From Aspidapion aeneum (taxonomy: Eukaryota > Arthropoda > Insecta > Coleoptera > Brentidae), in the NCBI GenBank assembly GCA_963576565.1, contig OY755042.1, forward strand, positions 16,901,272 through 16,965,271: a DNA stretch of 64,000 nt, in the 5' to 3' direction. A program made the position numbers and the translations under genes. Position 1 is the first letter of the stretch. Each line of letters begins with the position of its first letter. Below the pieces are notes generated by a model. The model saw only the letters and a list, made by a program, of their open reading frames with translations. It did not search any database and had not been told where the DNA came from. Of this stretch, positions 43,431 to 54,589 are shown piece by piece.

Positions 43431-45602
43431 GGGTAAAGGCTAGAGTGATTGGCCACTTAAGTAATATGCTGTTAAATAAAAATCATAAAAAATAGTATTT
43501 TAACTTTTTTTAAGAATATTTGTAGGTCTAGTTGTTGATAAGACTGTCTACTAAGAGGCTGTTAATGTACATGCATCAAATAAATAAAGTTCATCCCCAT
43601 TTTATCATATTTTTGCAAAATTGTATTTTTCGATAGTTATTGGCCATAGAGCTATAGTTATTGTCAGGTTACAAATGATAGTTATTGGCCGCCTATTTTA
43701 ACGGGATAGAAAAAAGGTATAATAAAAGATATCTGCAATAAGTAGAACTGATTTATTATAAACTAGATGATGATGATAATAATAGAGTAATAAAAACATT
43801 TAAACATGGTTTTAAAAACATTTCTAACAAGCTTGTTAAAAAAATAAACATTTTTTCCATGTACAAATAAGACACAAAAAGAGTTCCCCATGATCAACTT
43901 TTTCGCACATTCCTCATGGTATGTTCTTATACACGTTGCACATTTTAGACCAATTTTTACAGCATATTGAGTACATTTAAAACACAAACCAGATGATTTT
44001 TTTATATTTTTTGAAAAAAATATGTTCTTTTTCTGCTGACGAGACTACTAAAATATCAGAAATAATGTTTAGCTTCTCAATTTTTCCCTTTTCTTCAGTT
44101 TTATTTAATATAGTTTCATCTTTATTTTGTAAAAACAAATTCCGTTTAGCAAAACCTATTTTATTTATGCAACTTGGTGGTAACATTTCTCCTTTTTCAT
44201 CTTCTTTGTCCGTCTTAAATTCTTGTATAAAAGGGTAAGCGTCTATTTGATTGGCTTTTTTAGTCGCTTGAGGGGATGACAAAACTAACTATTCGTTTGA
44301 GGCTTTTTCCAATAATAATTCTTTAACTTGACAAAGCGGAATATTATCTAGATCTTCAAATTCTTGAGTAACCGGAGTAGGAAGGAAGGATAATTTAGAA
44401 TTTTCGGTTGCAGGTGCATTTCTGCAAACCACTTTTTAATATTTGCTTCTGAAACTACCGCAGATGCTGCCGTAATACCTTCCGCGGCTCTTAGTCCAAT
44501 TTTAGGATGACGTTTTAGATATGCTGTCATCCATCCTTTTCCGGGAGTATTTGATGTAAAAGGATTTGTTCTAGGATTTTCATCTAGGAACCGCTTAACT
44601 GAGAATTTGATGTCTTCATCTCGCAGGGGAAAGCCTTTCTTGTGACAACTAAGAATCCATTTCTCAAGTTGGCTCTCTTCGGCATCAGTCAAAACAGAGC
44701 TGCGGCCAAAGGTGGTCTTATCTTTGAACTTTTTACTGCGTCTAAATTGTAGTGTTGACTGTTGATCTATTTACATTAAAAGTTTTCGCAGCATTTCTTT
44801 CTGACATGCCATTCTGAATAGCTTGAAAAGCTTTGGTTATATCTTCTTCTGTAAACTTTTTTTTGTATTTATCACCTTTCTTACTAACTTTTGGCACATT
44901 TTTGACAGGTAAGAAACCCTAAAATAAAATAAAAAATTGTTAGACTACAACTGTCAAGTACGAGGGTTTTGTATGTAAAAAAACTGTAAAGAACATAGTT
45001 ATTGGCCAACGAAATTTATAGTGATTGACATATGGCCAACTACTGTGGGCGATCAAAAAAATCAAACGGAATTTAAAGTGAACTATAAAAAATACGAAAC
45101 AAGGATCAAATAAATCCATTTTTAAACTACCGCTTAAAAAAAATTATTCTGCAATTATTGGCCAGCCGACTAATCACTATGAAACAGGTCTCAAGTGGAG
45201 CCAGTCGTTAGCCACCAAAATTTGGCGGGATAATGATATAACCTCACACATTTTTGCCGTAAAATAACAAGAACACACTGTTATAAAGTAAAAATAGGTA
45301 CCTAAAAATTACTCCAGCTAAATATTCATTCGTGGGAGATATATTAAATATGCATCTCCTGAACAAATTCACTTATTTTCCTTACCTTTTTTTGTCGTCC
45401 CAAGAGCCGCGTAAAAACATTGTTGTCGTTTAATTACTGAATGGAGACTGAAGCTTGGTGCGTTTTGACACGCCTAAGCAATGATGTCAGATGTGTTGAA
45501 AATCATTACATATAAGGTAAACGCTTTAAAAAGCTTAAGATCATGATTTATTTTAACAGTGGCTAATCCCTACATCCTGGCCAACGACTGTATGCTTTAC
45601 CC
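43431..45602 (-). mobile_element. internally deleted pogo/Tigger-type transposon
   Basis: Ends GGGTAAAGGCTAGAGTGATT and, on the complement, GGGTAAAGCATACAGTCGTT are inverted (20 of 25 positions) and flanked by TA (43429-43430, 45603-45604), giving 2172 bp. TTGGCCA boxes recur below both termini (about 43450, 43643, 43687, 45007, 45159, 45579), as expected for transposase-binding subterminal repeats. It carries the broken transposase described separately. The TA TSD and DNA-binding domains agree with pogo/Tigger. Confidence 0.87.
43840..44920 (-). pseudogene. pogo/Tigger transposase lacking its DDE domain
   Basis: Read on the minus strand. A pipsqueak-type helix-turn-helix is at about 44905-44750 (KKKFTEEDITKAFQAIQNGM, SERNAAKTFNVNRSTV), after a plausible splice acceptor (TTTTATTTTAG). 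A one-base frameshift near 44745 leads into the CENP-B-type second helix-turn-helix (TDAEESQLEKWILSCHKKGF ... GKGWMTAYLKRHPKIGLR). After VSEANIKKWFAE the whole DDE catalytic core is missing. The frame resumes in a C-terminal linker (LPTPVTQEFEDLDNIPLCQV, SSPQATKKANQID) and ends in a zinc-finger tail: C-x2-C-x10-C-x2-C-x4-H-x2-C at about 43980-43905. The intact protein would bind the subterminal repeats and cut at TA. This copy cannot catalyse but could still encode a DNA-binding protein. Confidence 0.87.
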
Positions 45603-45604
45603 TA

Positions 45605-46261
45605 CAGTGTATTAGATAATTAATTAATAATCTAATAAGTTACAGATAAAATTGTGTATACAAGAAATATTTTCCGGGGGTTTTAGCTTGGTATAATTGC
45701 AAAGAAAAATATTATTAATTAATGTAAAAAAAATATATAAAAAATATAAAAAAAATAAGCATAATAATTATTCTTAATAATAATTAGCATACCGCCTGCT
45801 CATGCAGAAATGCACCTAATATAATTTGCTAATTAGCAATTTTCTATAGGTAAATAATTAACAAATTAATGCGTCAATAGGTCTCACGAATTGCTATTAG
45901 CAAAAGAATTTAAAATATGTGTTTAAATAGTAAAAGGACATGCAAAGCGCGAGGGAGCAAAGTGATTTTATAACCTTTGGCTAATGTTAATAACGATATC
46001 GAACAGTAATTATAAGGCAATCAACTGAAAGATAAATTATGTGTTACTTTGTTGTCAAGCATTCCATGTTTAAATGAAATAAATGCGCTGCTTAAATTAT
46101 ATTTGTTCAATCAATAAAAATTTTTTAAAGAAAATTCCAATAAAAAAAATTTTTTGGAAAAAAAACCTAAATTTACTGCTAATTTTACTTGTAACTACTA
46201 GTCGCAGTTGGGCGCAAAAAAATTAGTAAAAACCCTGAATTTTTGCGTTACGTAATTTAAG
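45605..46261. other. AT-rich DNA, nothing recognised
   Basis: No feature that I can support. Confidence 0.5.
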
Positions 46262-46705
46262 AACGTTCACTACTAATAAGAAGAGCGGGGAGGAGAGAGG
46301 GAAAGAACGGGGGGGAGGGGGGACTAGTAAAATGGTGTTCGAAAACAAATCTAGAAGCGTATGCAGAATTTTTGAAATCGCCCTATATTTGATAAAATTA
46401 TGCGAATATGGTTTTTGAATAGGGTGGGGAGAATTACAGGAGGGGAAATGAGTGGGAGCAGAGAGGACTACAAAGTAACTACAGCAAATTAGAGGACATA
46501 TGCAATGGTTGATCAAAGGAATTTTATGTTAATTCCTGTTTAAAAAAATATAGCCTATAGCATCTTCGGGATCAGTAGCAATTCAACAAAACCTTTTTTG
46601 TCAAAATCGGTTCAGCCGTTTAGCCTCTAGCGTGACACAAACATACTTACATATATTTAGATAGAAACATATTCCAATCGAAAAACATTACCCTTCTTTT
46701 TGCCG
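46262..46705. repeat. dispersed repeat of the 5215-5960 family, copy 2
   Basis: GGGGGGACTAGTAAAATGGT, TTTGATAAAATTATGCGAAT, GGTTTTTGAATAGGGTGG, TAACTACAGCAAATTAGAGG, TCGGGATCAGTAGCAATTCA and TGCAGTTGGATAAAAA follow the order seen in copy 1. Only one of the three tandem sub-units is present here. Confidence 0.85.
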
Positions 46706-46820
46706 TGCTGCAGTTGGATAAAAACGAGTTATTTGAGGCACTAAGGCATTAACAGGCTACTTTATTGATAAATCACTTTTAGTCAATCCTCCGGAAAAGC
46801 GTCTGATCTAGTTTTATACA

Positions 46821-47350
46821 TTTTTACCTTCCTAGCCCGCGCAGCAATTGGCTAAAAAAAGTATTATTTTTGACGAAAAAAATCTTTTGAGATGACACCG
46901 AAAATGTTTTATTTGGGTGTATTTTGGTCTATCTTAGCAATATCGTCGGCGTCGTGAGGTCTGTCCGTGTGTGTGTGTATATGTCTGTCCGTCACACGAT
47001 AGCTCCTAAACCGCAGAACCGATTTTCATGAAATTTTCAGATAAAATAACATACAAAATTAGAAAAAACTGATTGGATTTTGGTCAAAATCCATTAATGC
47101 TAATGACAGTTTAAAATTTTAAAATATGCCAAGTTTTTAACGGAGCATCGCATGAACATGTGGTTTTCTGAATATAGTAGAGCACGTTTTTTTCATAATT
47201 TATTACACAAAGTTTCGTAGGAGCTTCTGTACCTGAGATATTTACAAAAATTGTTTTCAAGGCTGATATTGCGTGTGTTCAGCGTGTTCACTTGGAACTT
47301 GCTAATGGGCTAGGAAGGTATCAGTTCCATCATGGATTGATTTATTTTTA
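46821..47350 (+). repeat. dispersed family R, full-length copy
   Basis: TTTTTACCTTCCTAGCCCGC to GGGCTAGGAAGGTATCAG..TTTATTTTTAA, with the GT-rich tract, CACACGATAGCTCCTAAACC, CGATTTTCATGAAATTTTCA and TTTTGGTCAAAATCCATTAA. TACCTTCCTAGCCC and GGGCTAGGAAGGTA are exact inverses. Confidence 0.88.
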
Positions 47351-47723
47351 ATTATTTGTTTTTCCTTTCGAAAATAGTACCTTCATTAAGCTAGAGATTG
47401 TGTAAATAATTAAGATTATTTATAAACTCTACAAATACGTTTTCTTTAATTTATCGTTACGGAAAAGATGGCGCACCAGTCAAATTCAAATTCAAAATTC
47501 AAAAAGCATTTATTCATCTAAAGCTTAAAATCTATTACAAACTTTTTTCGCTTATCAGACTAGTCAATATATCATTGTATATTTTCACTTTAAAAGCCGT
47601 GAACACAAAATATATTTCCTAAATATTAATGCAAGACAACTGCTACTATTAATTTAAGACAATCCTCGACGCTTACAGGTAGAACTTCTTTGGTGTTCTG
47701 TTGCAGAGATGGATGATAGCATG

Positions 47724-48800
47724 CAGAGGCGACTGCTACAGGGAGGGCAACGAGGCAGTGCCTTCCCAAAAAAAAAGTTAAATCTTCCGGTACGACATGT
47801 CTAGTTCTTTTTTTTAGTCTGTGGTTAACAAAAGGCGATTAATTGAGTAAACTTATTTAGTGTAAATAATTACAAACCGGCAGCACCGCGCGGGCTAAGA
47901 CTTCAATTTCACCCGTTTTTCAGCGGTGTGTGGGTGGCTGTTCTCGCGCGGGGGCGGAAGGAATGTTTGTTTTTGTTAACGTCGGCCATATTCATCGTGC
48001 AAAAACGTTCGTTGTCCTTCCTACGTGTTGCCGGTTCTATTCTTAGTGAAGACGTATAAGTTTGTTTTCATTTGGGGTATGTCAGTAGTTAAAAACCTTG
48101 CCGGTCGCGTGTTTGTTTTTGTTTTAGTTTGTTCTCAAAATGGAAATAAGTACCGTCGATAATAATTAACTGTGCAAATTTAAATACGTTGACATATGAA
48201 CTTCGATTACAAATAAAATCTTTAGGACTACAGACCGGACCTAAAAATCCTAAAAATTAACCAATATTTTAGTAATCAGAAATTATACGATGCCGGAAAC
48301 TGGTTGTGTGGTTGTGAAAAACGAAATGCTTTTTTTTGCTTTATTTTTCTTATTATTAACAATCCACGAAGTGATTCTGCGTGGGTGGTAAAGGGAATGT
48401 GTGAAATCAAGCACTTTAGTGAAGTTAAAGACACAAAGTAAGTGCTACTTATTTAAATAACCACATAGAATTTTCTATGCTAGGCAAGACTGATATTAGG
48501 TGCCAATTGAATAGCTCCTATAGGCAAAATATTACCGAACATAATGAAAATGTGGCAGAAAATAGACATATAATTAGTAGGTTAGTAGACTGTGAGATTT
48601 TTGAGTTTGCTCTACGGAGCCATAAAAAGGAAAGGCGAATGAACTTTATCTATAGATAAATAAATAAACTAAAAACTACACCAAGTAGCTGTTTGTTTGG
48701 AAATACCAAAATAACATTTTGTAAGTTTTTTTATCTCATTTTTCATGCAATTTAAATTTCTGCCCTCCCCCCCAATTTATAACGTCACCAGCCGCCACTG
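47724..48800 (+). mobile_element. hAT-type element H, copy 1
   Basis: The left end CAGAGGCGACTGCTACAGGG and right end (complement) CAGTGGCGGCTGGTGACGTT are related hAT-like termini. The entire element, about 1.08 kb, recurs inverted at 57054-58184. Next to the left end are AGGGAGGGCAAC and GTCTGTGGTTAACAAAAGGC, and near 47880-48060 a GC-richer block. It carries a TTF-zinc-finger transposase remnant. The flanking 8-mers do not match well, so the TSD is lost. Confidence 0.85.
48215..48660 (+). pseudogene. hAT transposase N-terminal remnant with TTF-type zinc finger
   Basis: The frame at about 48218-48430 reads DYRPDLKI, then LYDAGNWLCGCEKRNAFFC and SAWVVKGMCEIKHFSEVKDT, the TTF-type zinc-finger pattern found at the N-terminus of one hAT subgroup. 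After a stop, a second frame (48477-48659) has MLGKTDIRCQLNSSYRQNI, ENVAENRHIISRLVDC and IFEFALRSHKKE, matching the following hAT segment in which RGHDE is usual. The catalytic RNase H-like core and dimerisation domain are missing, so it is an internally deleted element. Confidence 0.8.
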
Positions 48801-49570
48801 GTATAATATATCTCCATGTGTCAAAAACAGGCGTTAAAAATTATAAAAATATTTAATTATTTTCTCATTATATTCGTTTTTAGCTTCATATTTTCGAAAA
48901 TCAAATTTCTATAGTTTAAATAAGTAACGACGACGGCAACACCGATCGGAACAAAGCCTATTCACGATAAATGCTTGTAAATATCTGTTGGGGTGTCAAT
49001 TATGCACATTTTACCAGGTGTTGGCTAAATAGGCAAATAGTCACGGCGGCGCCGGCGGCGGCGAATGTTTGTGTTAAATTAATATTTAATATTTAATGAG
49101 AAATTAATTTAAAATTAAATACGCTTCGGCCGGATACATTATTGTGTGGCTGCCATTTTTGGTCGTATTTAGGTTTTGGTGTAAATTTCAATGTTTAAAT
49201 CAGATTGACAAACTAATATTTTATTTATTTATCTGGTTTGTAGATTGAAATGAAGCGACTCTTTAAATTAATGGGATTACCCCACGGAAGTAAAATATTC
49301 TAGGCGAAATAAACATTTTTTCTGTTTGGCAAAAAATTCAAAATTAACCCGAGACAATTGTATTTAAGGCTTAAAAAATAAAAATAAATATACAGTGTCA
49401 AAAGTAGTCCGGCAAAAGGCTCCAGATCATGATCTGACATCTATTCGCGGCCCATGCGCTGTAAAGCTGGGGGACCAAATGGCTTAAGAGTGGGGGTTCT
49501 GGATTTTTTTTATTTTTATTAAAATAGAAAATTTTTTACAATGTGTTGAGAAAACTGAGATACCTATATC
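48801..49570. other. AT-rich DNA with GGCGCCGGCGG patch
   Basis: CGGCGGCGCCGGCGGCGGCG at about 49045 is isolated in AT-rich DNA. No gene is recognised. Confidence 0.45.
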
Positions 49571-49727
49571 CGAGGGTGGCACGATAGTCAATTTTTGTAC
49601 ATCAAAAGGAAATACCTACGATAATTCCCGGTATATTTTCCAGTGTTTGCTCAAATTTCTTAGGTATTTCCCAGTATTTCCTAGTATTTCCCAAGTACTT
49701 CCACGTATTTTTTAGTATTTCCTTCTT
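49571..49727. mobile_element. truncated relative of TIR element P
   Basis: CGAGGGTGGCACGATAGTCA, TTTTTGTACATCAAAAGGAA and a run of GTATTTCCTA/GTATTTCCCA units match the reverse complement of 25724-25930. The far terminus is missing where family R begins at 49728. Confidence 0.8.
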
Positions 49728-49880
49728 TTTACCTTTCTAGCCCGCACAGCAATTGCTAGGGAAGGTATTGTTTTCGATAGAAAAAATTTTTTCGTTTGGG
49801 AGATATCTATTTTCAATGCTGATATAGCTTGGACTTCACTTGGAGTGTGCTAATGTGTTGGGTCTTATACAAGTAGGTTT
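49728..49880 (+). repeat. family R, internally deleted copy
   Basis: TTTTTACCTTTCTAGCCCGC and GAAGGTATTGTTTTCGA at the start, then directly GGGAGATATCTATTTTCAA and CTTCACTTGGAGTGTGCTAA. The central GT-rich and ACACGATAG blocks are missing. Confidence 0.8.
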
Positions 49881-51054
49881 AATAGGAGGGAGAAGTCATG
49901 CCTGTTTTCAAAACGGTTTCACTTCCGCCATATATATGCTAGCTTTACGTCAAGTCAGCTGTTTGTGTTTTGTGTGCGGATTTTTTTGGGTTTTAGTAGT
50001 TTAGTTGAATTATTTTGGATATTTTTAAATAAAATTGTGAAGTTTCAGAATCGCTTCGTACGCAGGACGTAGCTGTAGAAGTCAACAAGGCGCCTATAAA
50101 TAAATTATTAGTGTAATAGCATTTCATAGGTAATTGTAAACATAATACAGGCCCGTACTATATAATTTAATATATTTTTACAATCGTACAATTAGTATTA
50201 CAGGTAGGTATAAATTCTAAAAAATAAGACTATCATATATACAAGATGCCCAGAACTGTAAAATAAAACTGTAGATTCTATGGATTAAAATATTACGATT
50301 TGGCTTCACTTGCTTTAGTCCAAAAGTTGATATTAATCGAGATACTTTATTTTTTCATTTCGTTTTTTTACTAATCAATATATTTGCAAAGAAAATTGGG
50401 ATTTTTTTGGGATAAGCAACTCATTTTCGGTAAAAAAATTATTGTACACTATACACGGTGTTCTTTCGGTCAGCATTAAAATAGGTGTAATTTTTTTTGT
50501 GTCTTAGTGTATATCAGTTTTTATTTAGAATGTGATTTTTCCCTTCCTTTTTATATTAAAAAGTTTTACTTTTTTGCTTGGGCAACGGCTGTCGAGATTT
50601 TTGCATTTAAAGATTTTATTGCATGGGTAAAAATTTTGTGACATGTTTAATTCACGTCTACTTTCCTTAATAATTCTTTGACCAATTAACATTAAAAAAA
50701 AAAAGAACTGGATGGGGATTCTTTGGTGACAAGTGATTCGATTTCAGTAAAAAAGTTGGTGTAAATTGTATAGGGTATTCTCTGGGTTGCTAGCATTATA
50801 TTGTGCTTCGGTGTATACCAGTTTTTTTTAAATACTATTTTTCCCATTATTTTTATGTAATAAAGGTAAAATACTTAAATGTTGTTCTGAGCGACATGAA
50901 AATAGTATAACTTTTTTACATAAAAATAAGGCAAATCATATTTTAAATAAAAAAATTAATATAATAAGGCGTAAAAAAGTTACACCGATTTTAATGTAAT
51001 GGTAGTAATCCAGGGAACATCCTTTACAATATACACCAAATTTGTTGTGTTGGT
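49881..51054. other. AT-rich DNA; inverted ACACC blocks
   Basis: Between about 50450 and 51030, blocks such as TGTACACTATACACGGTGTT, ATAGGTGTAATTTTTTTTG and, on the complement, ATTAAAATCGGTGTAAC recur in both orientations. This suggests an old inverted repeat. No gene is recognised. Confidence 0.45.
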
Positions 51055-51310
51055 AACGGCCATATTTTATACCAAGGGATAAGCTGGGCACTTTTTATCC
51101 AGAGGCGAAATATTTGTAACACGAGCGTTGCGAGAGCTACAATTATCAAGGTTTAAAAAGACAATTATTGCGAGGTTTATACACATTTTTTAGACGGAAT
51201 TTTGAGTGGGTTTTTAAGTTTTTTTAGACATTTTTACTTTTTATCTTTGAACTGTCACTTTTCATCCGTAATTTTGACTTTTTATCCCTAATCTGTCCCT
51301 TTTAATTCAT
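51055..51310. repeat. dispersed repeat starting TATACCAAGGGAT, copy 2
   Basis: TATACCAAGGGATAAGCTGG, CACTTTTTATCCAGAGGCG and GAGCTACAATTAT parallel the copy at 14190-14410. CTTTTTATCC and related boxes repeat inside. Confidence 0.55.
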
Positions 51311-52139
51311 GCATTATATTTTCTATCTTTGACGATGTCACTGTTCAATCCTAATTTTTATTTTGTTTTTCATATTTTTATCATATTGACAGGTAAGTAG
51401 GTACTGTTGCACCATTGGCACCGCAGGCGAAAAATTCTGCAGGTTCGTTGTTTTTAATCATAATAATACTAAAAAAGACGCTTTCATTCAAATTTTTTAC
51501 CTATTTTGCGTATATAGAAAAAATTCTTGGTGGGAGACATTTGCTCTTAGTCCCCCCGTCCTGGCCCCACCGCTGCAAGTGATATTCTTTTTTTGGTAGC
51601 TTTTTAATATTTTTTAATCATAATTAAGCTTATTATGCTTGTTATATTGCAAAGCTTCCAGGAATTGAGTTTATATTTAGTAATTTAAATCTAGATATTT
51701 TGGCACTCTTATTGACAGTCGAATCTCATCCATCCCTCCATTTAATAAAGCTTATATTTTATATAGTAATCTCTTATATACGCATTCCAATGCCTAATTT
51801 TTAATATCGATGCACTATTAAAAAAAATACTGTAGTCCGGCTCTGGGATCAGCGCCATATTGGTGCCCGGATAGGCTCCGCCTAGTGCAACTACTTTTGC
51901 TAGGCAGATCGAATTGATGCAGCGGCTCTTCCTTATTCAACCTCGTTGGTCTTACAGAAGGATAGAGGCACGGATCAGGTGATCCGTGATAGAGGCTTTT
52001 ACATGGCAGTAAGATTTAGTGTTGCTTACTTTTATTTCAATTTTCCCGCCGTGTTCAAGCTCCAATATTGATGTTACAGTTTTACATGTTAGTATGAAAT
52101 TATAGGATGTAAATAATAAATATTTTTAGGCGGAATTTT
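51311..52139. other. AT-rich DNA, GC-richer patch at 51835-52000
   Basis: The patch GGCTCCGCCTAGTGCAACTA ... CACGGATCAGGTGATCCGTG contains a perfect short palindrome (CACGGATCAGGTGATCCGTG). No gene or RNA family is recognised. Confidence 0.4.
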
Positions 52140-52330
52140 TAAAATTATATCTTCCCTGTCCTCCTATTGGGATGTCGAAATCGGTGTTTACATAAATTAA
52201 GTATATAACCTAAACGTGGTCAATTGATCGCAAACGTATAATAATCGGGGCGTGCCTGGGCAGGTTAGGATCCGTTTGCAATAATTTAACGGTTAGGCTA
52301 ACACCGATCTCGACTTCCCAAAAAGAAGGG
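52140..52330. repeat. inverted repeat sharing the foldback B interior
   Basis: CCTAAACGTGGTCAATTGAT then CGCAAACGTATAATAATCG matches CCTAACCTTTGTCAATTGAT / CGCCAACGTATCCTAACC in foldback B. GGGATGTCGAAATCGGTGTT at 52170 is inverted at 52300 (AACACCGATCTCGACTTCCC), as are TCCTCC/GGGAGC boxes. It looks like the core of a third related foldback whose arms are missing or diverged. Confidence 0.6.
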
Positions 52331-52674
52331 GAGCTATAACCAAAAAGTATTATTTTATAACACTAATCTAAAATAATTTAAAATAAAGAATGTTAATAAA
52401 TTTAAAACAAATAAAAATTGGTAAAAACCGTCAAAAATCGACGTAGAGAATCAAACATTTCGAGGTTATTTTGATGTGACGTGGCGATCAAAAAAAGATC
52501 GGCCACACTTGTGACGCCAGTAAAGCTAGGCCTTTACAAGTTTCATATTTGAGCAAGAAGGATTAATCGCGATTAAGTGACTAATCCAAGAAATGTGGTT
52601 ACGGTGCATCTAGAAGTAAATCATTTAGCCAAACGAAAAATGGTCAATTTACGGACGACAAACCATCTTTAATA

Positions 52675-52876
52675 GGGACTTGTTGGAATAAAACCTGACC
52701 TTATTTTAAAATCGGCAGTATTGTGACAGATTTACATATAAAAACCAGCTGCTTTTTTTTTAATTCGGCCTTTGTGTATTTAAGAACCGGATTTATTAGT
52801 GACTGTTTTTACAAAATGAAAGTTTATTAGCGACTTTATTTTTAAATTAAAGTCAGGTTTTATTCCAATAAGTCCC
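52675..52876. mobile_element. MITE family M1, copy 2 (TA TSD)
   Basis: GGGACTTGTTGGAATAAAAC and the exact family right end TTTTATTCCAATAAGTCCC are flanked by TA. 202 bp, sharing TTTACATATAAAAACCAGCT and TTGTGTATTTAAGAACCGGA with copy 1 in reverse orientation. Confidence 0.88.
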
Positions 52877-52936
52877 TAATATTACACTAGAGCTTACCGC
52901 CTTATTCCAATTTTAAAATGTCTGATTGCGGTATTA

Positions 52937-52962
52937 TTAAATTAAATTAAATTAAATTAAAT
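52937..52962. repeat. ATTAA microsatellite
   Basis: About five copies of the pentamer ATTAA. A related AAAT tetranucleotide run is at about 22590-22608. Confidence 0.8.
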
Positions 52963-53103
52963 CTTTTAAAAATGGGAAAAAATTGGTCGATTTAAATTAG
53001 ATAAAAAGTAGATAGATTCTAATTTTAAAGACCAGGACTTTGATTCCCTCATAATTTTTTAATTTTTGCTTTATTGTGCCTAATACCTAAAAATTTTTTG
53101 CAG

Positions 53104-53246
53104 ACGAATCAGGATGCGAGGCTGATATGGCAGAAGGCAGCGTGGAGGAGGAAAACGGTGACATGTTGGGCCCCTCGGGGGTGCCCCAGCCCCTGCAAGG
53201 TTCCTATACTCCGGCTCCTGCAAATCTGAGTATGAAAGACGATGAG
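53104..53246 (+). CDS. internal coding exon of an unidentified host gene
   Basis: A GC-rich 143-nt block stands out in AT-rich DNA. It is preceded by a T-rich tract and TTTTTTGCAG and followed by GATGAG|GTAAGTGTG, a near-consensus donor. Only one of the three frames is open throughout: two leading bases, then 47 codons, ending exactly on a codon at the donor. The peptide is acidic and proline-rich (ESGCEADMAEGSVEEENGDM, then GVPQPLQGSYTPAPANLS and MKDDE), looks disordered, and has no domain, signal peptide or membrane segment. Such composition is common in nuclear regulators, but I do not recognise the gene. No companion exon was found in the other 64 kb, so introns on both sides would be long. 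Alternatives are a retrogene piece or a TE exon; splice context argues against these. Confidence 0.75.
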
Positions 53247-53512
53247 GTAAGTGTGTGTAAAAGAAAGGAAGCATAAATATGACTTTCCTAAAACTATACC
53301 AATTATAATATTCTTGAAATTTTAAGTTTTAAAATGTATAATACAAGAAAAACAAAAACAATACTCATAATTCATATTTCATAACTATTTCACCGATTTT
53401 GATAAATTTAAAAGTCTATGATGGGTTTAGGCATGTTTTGAAAAGTATACAAAAATTAATAAACAATTTCAAACCTAAAAATACACTGCCACTGCCACTG
53501 TCAATTCTACTT

Positions 53513-53753
53513 GAATCGGTGAGAAAAAGAACAGTACAAGTCCAAAATTTGATATTTCGACCTATCATAGCCATTTTTTTTTAACACCAAGCTGCATCGA
53601 ATGAGTGTAAAAACAGTACTAATATCACTATGGCAACGCTTATCGTAAAGCATTAAGTGTAAGAACAGTACAAGTCCGGACTTGTCAGAGAGTTTTTTCG
53701 TTTTCCCAAAACTCTACCATTTGGACTTGTACTGTTCTTATTCTCACCGATTC
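53513..53753. mobile_element. palindromic MITE in the putative intron
   Basis: GAATCGGTGAGAAAAAGAAC and its near-complement (GTTCTTATTCTCACCGATTC) are 241 bp apart, followed by AGTACAAGTCC / GGACTTGTACT. A second internal pair occurs at about 53664 (AGAACAGTACAAGTCCGGAC). Flanked by ACTT on both sides (53509-53512, 53754-53757), a possible 4-bp TSD. Confidence 0.78.
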
Positions 53754-54589
53754 ACTTATAATATAAATTTCCCTAAATGCAATTGTTTTCTTTTTTTTTT
53801 TTAATCTTAAACTCAAAGTTGAATTAATGGGGGTAATTTTGAGTACGCGCTAATGGCATTACTTGGGATATTGGAAGCATTTCTTAACTATTTTGGTCCT
53901 TTCAGCTTGTACTTTGAATCTTTTGGCAGTAGCGGATCCAGGGATTGGCCAGGGGGACTTTTACTGAGTTTAGACTTGACTTGAAAAACGGCAAATATTT
54001 TTTTACTGTTATTTCTACCTTCTTATTGGCCATTTGTTGTATAAAAATCGGATAACTTTGCTTTCCAATAACAGGTTTGAGTTAATAAGGTACCCTATTA
54101 TATATTGCTTGGGACATGAAATTGAATATTTGGACCTTTTAACCCCTTATTAGGGTAAAAGTTTTAGAACATTTCCAAATGAGGTAAAATTTGGGTCGCA
54201 TAAGTATATTTTGCTGATTACGAACATAAAATAATTTTACTTATATAAAATTTTGAAATTGTCGCGTATCAATATGAAGTCAATTTTTGCGCGCATCTAT
54301 CTTGGGTGTGCGCCGGTGATATATTAAGAAAATCATCTTTAAGAGCCTTATAAGAAGGAGGTGGGAAACTTGGAAAATAGAATCTCAATACACCATATTA
54401 ATTATTAAGACATAAAAATCCATTTTACTACATAGTTAAGTGTTCGAAAGTGGTGGCAGGCACTACTGAACCTCCATGCACTGCGACCACATATGGATCT
54501 ATTGTGCCCACGTACCTACATACTGAGTTTGGCTAAAGTGGCATATTTTTTTTTCCACTCAGCACATCAAAAAATTCTGCAGTTTACAA
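53754..54589. other. AT-rich DNA, nothing recognised
   Basis: No feature that I can support. Confidence 0.5.
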
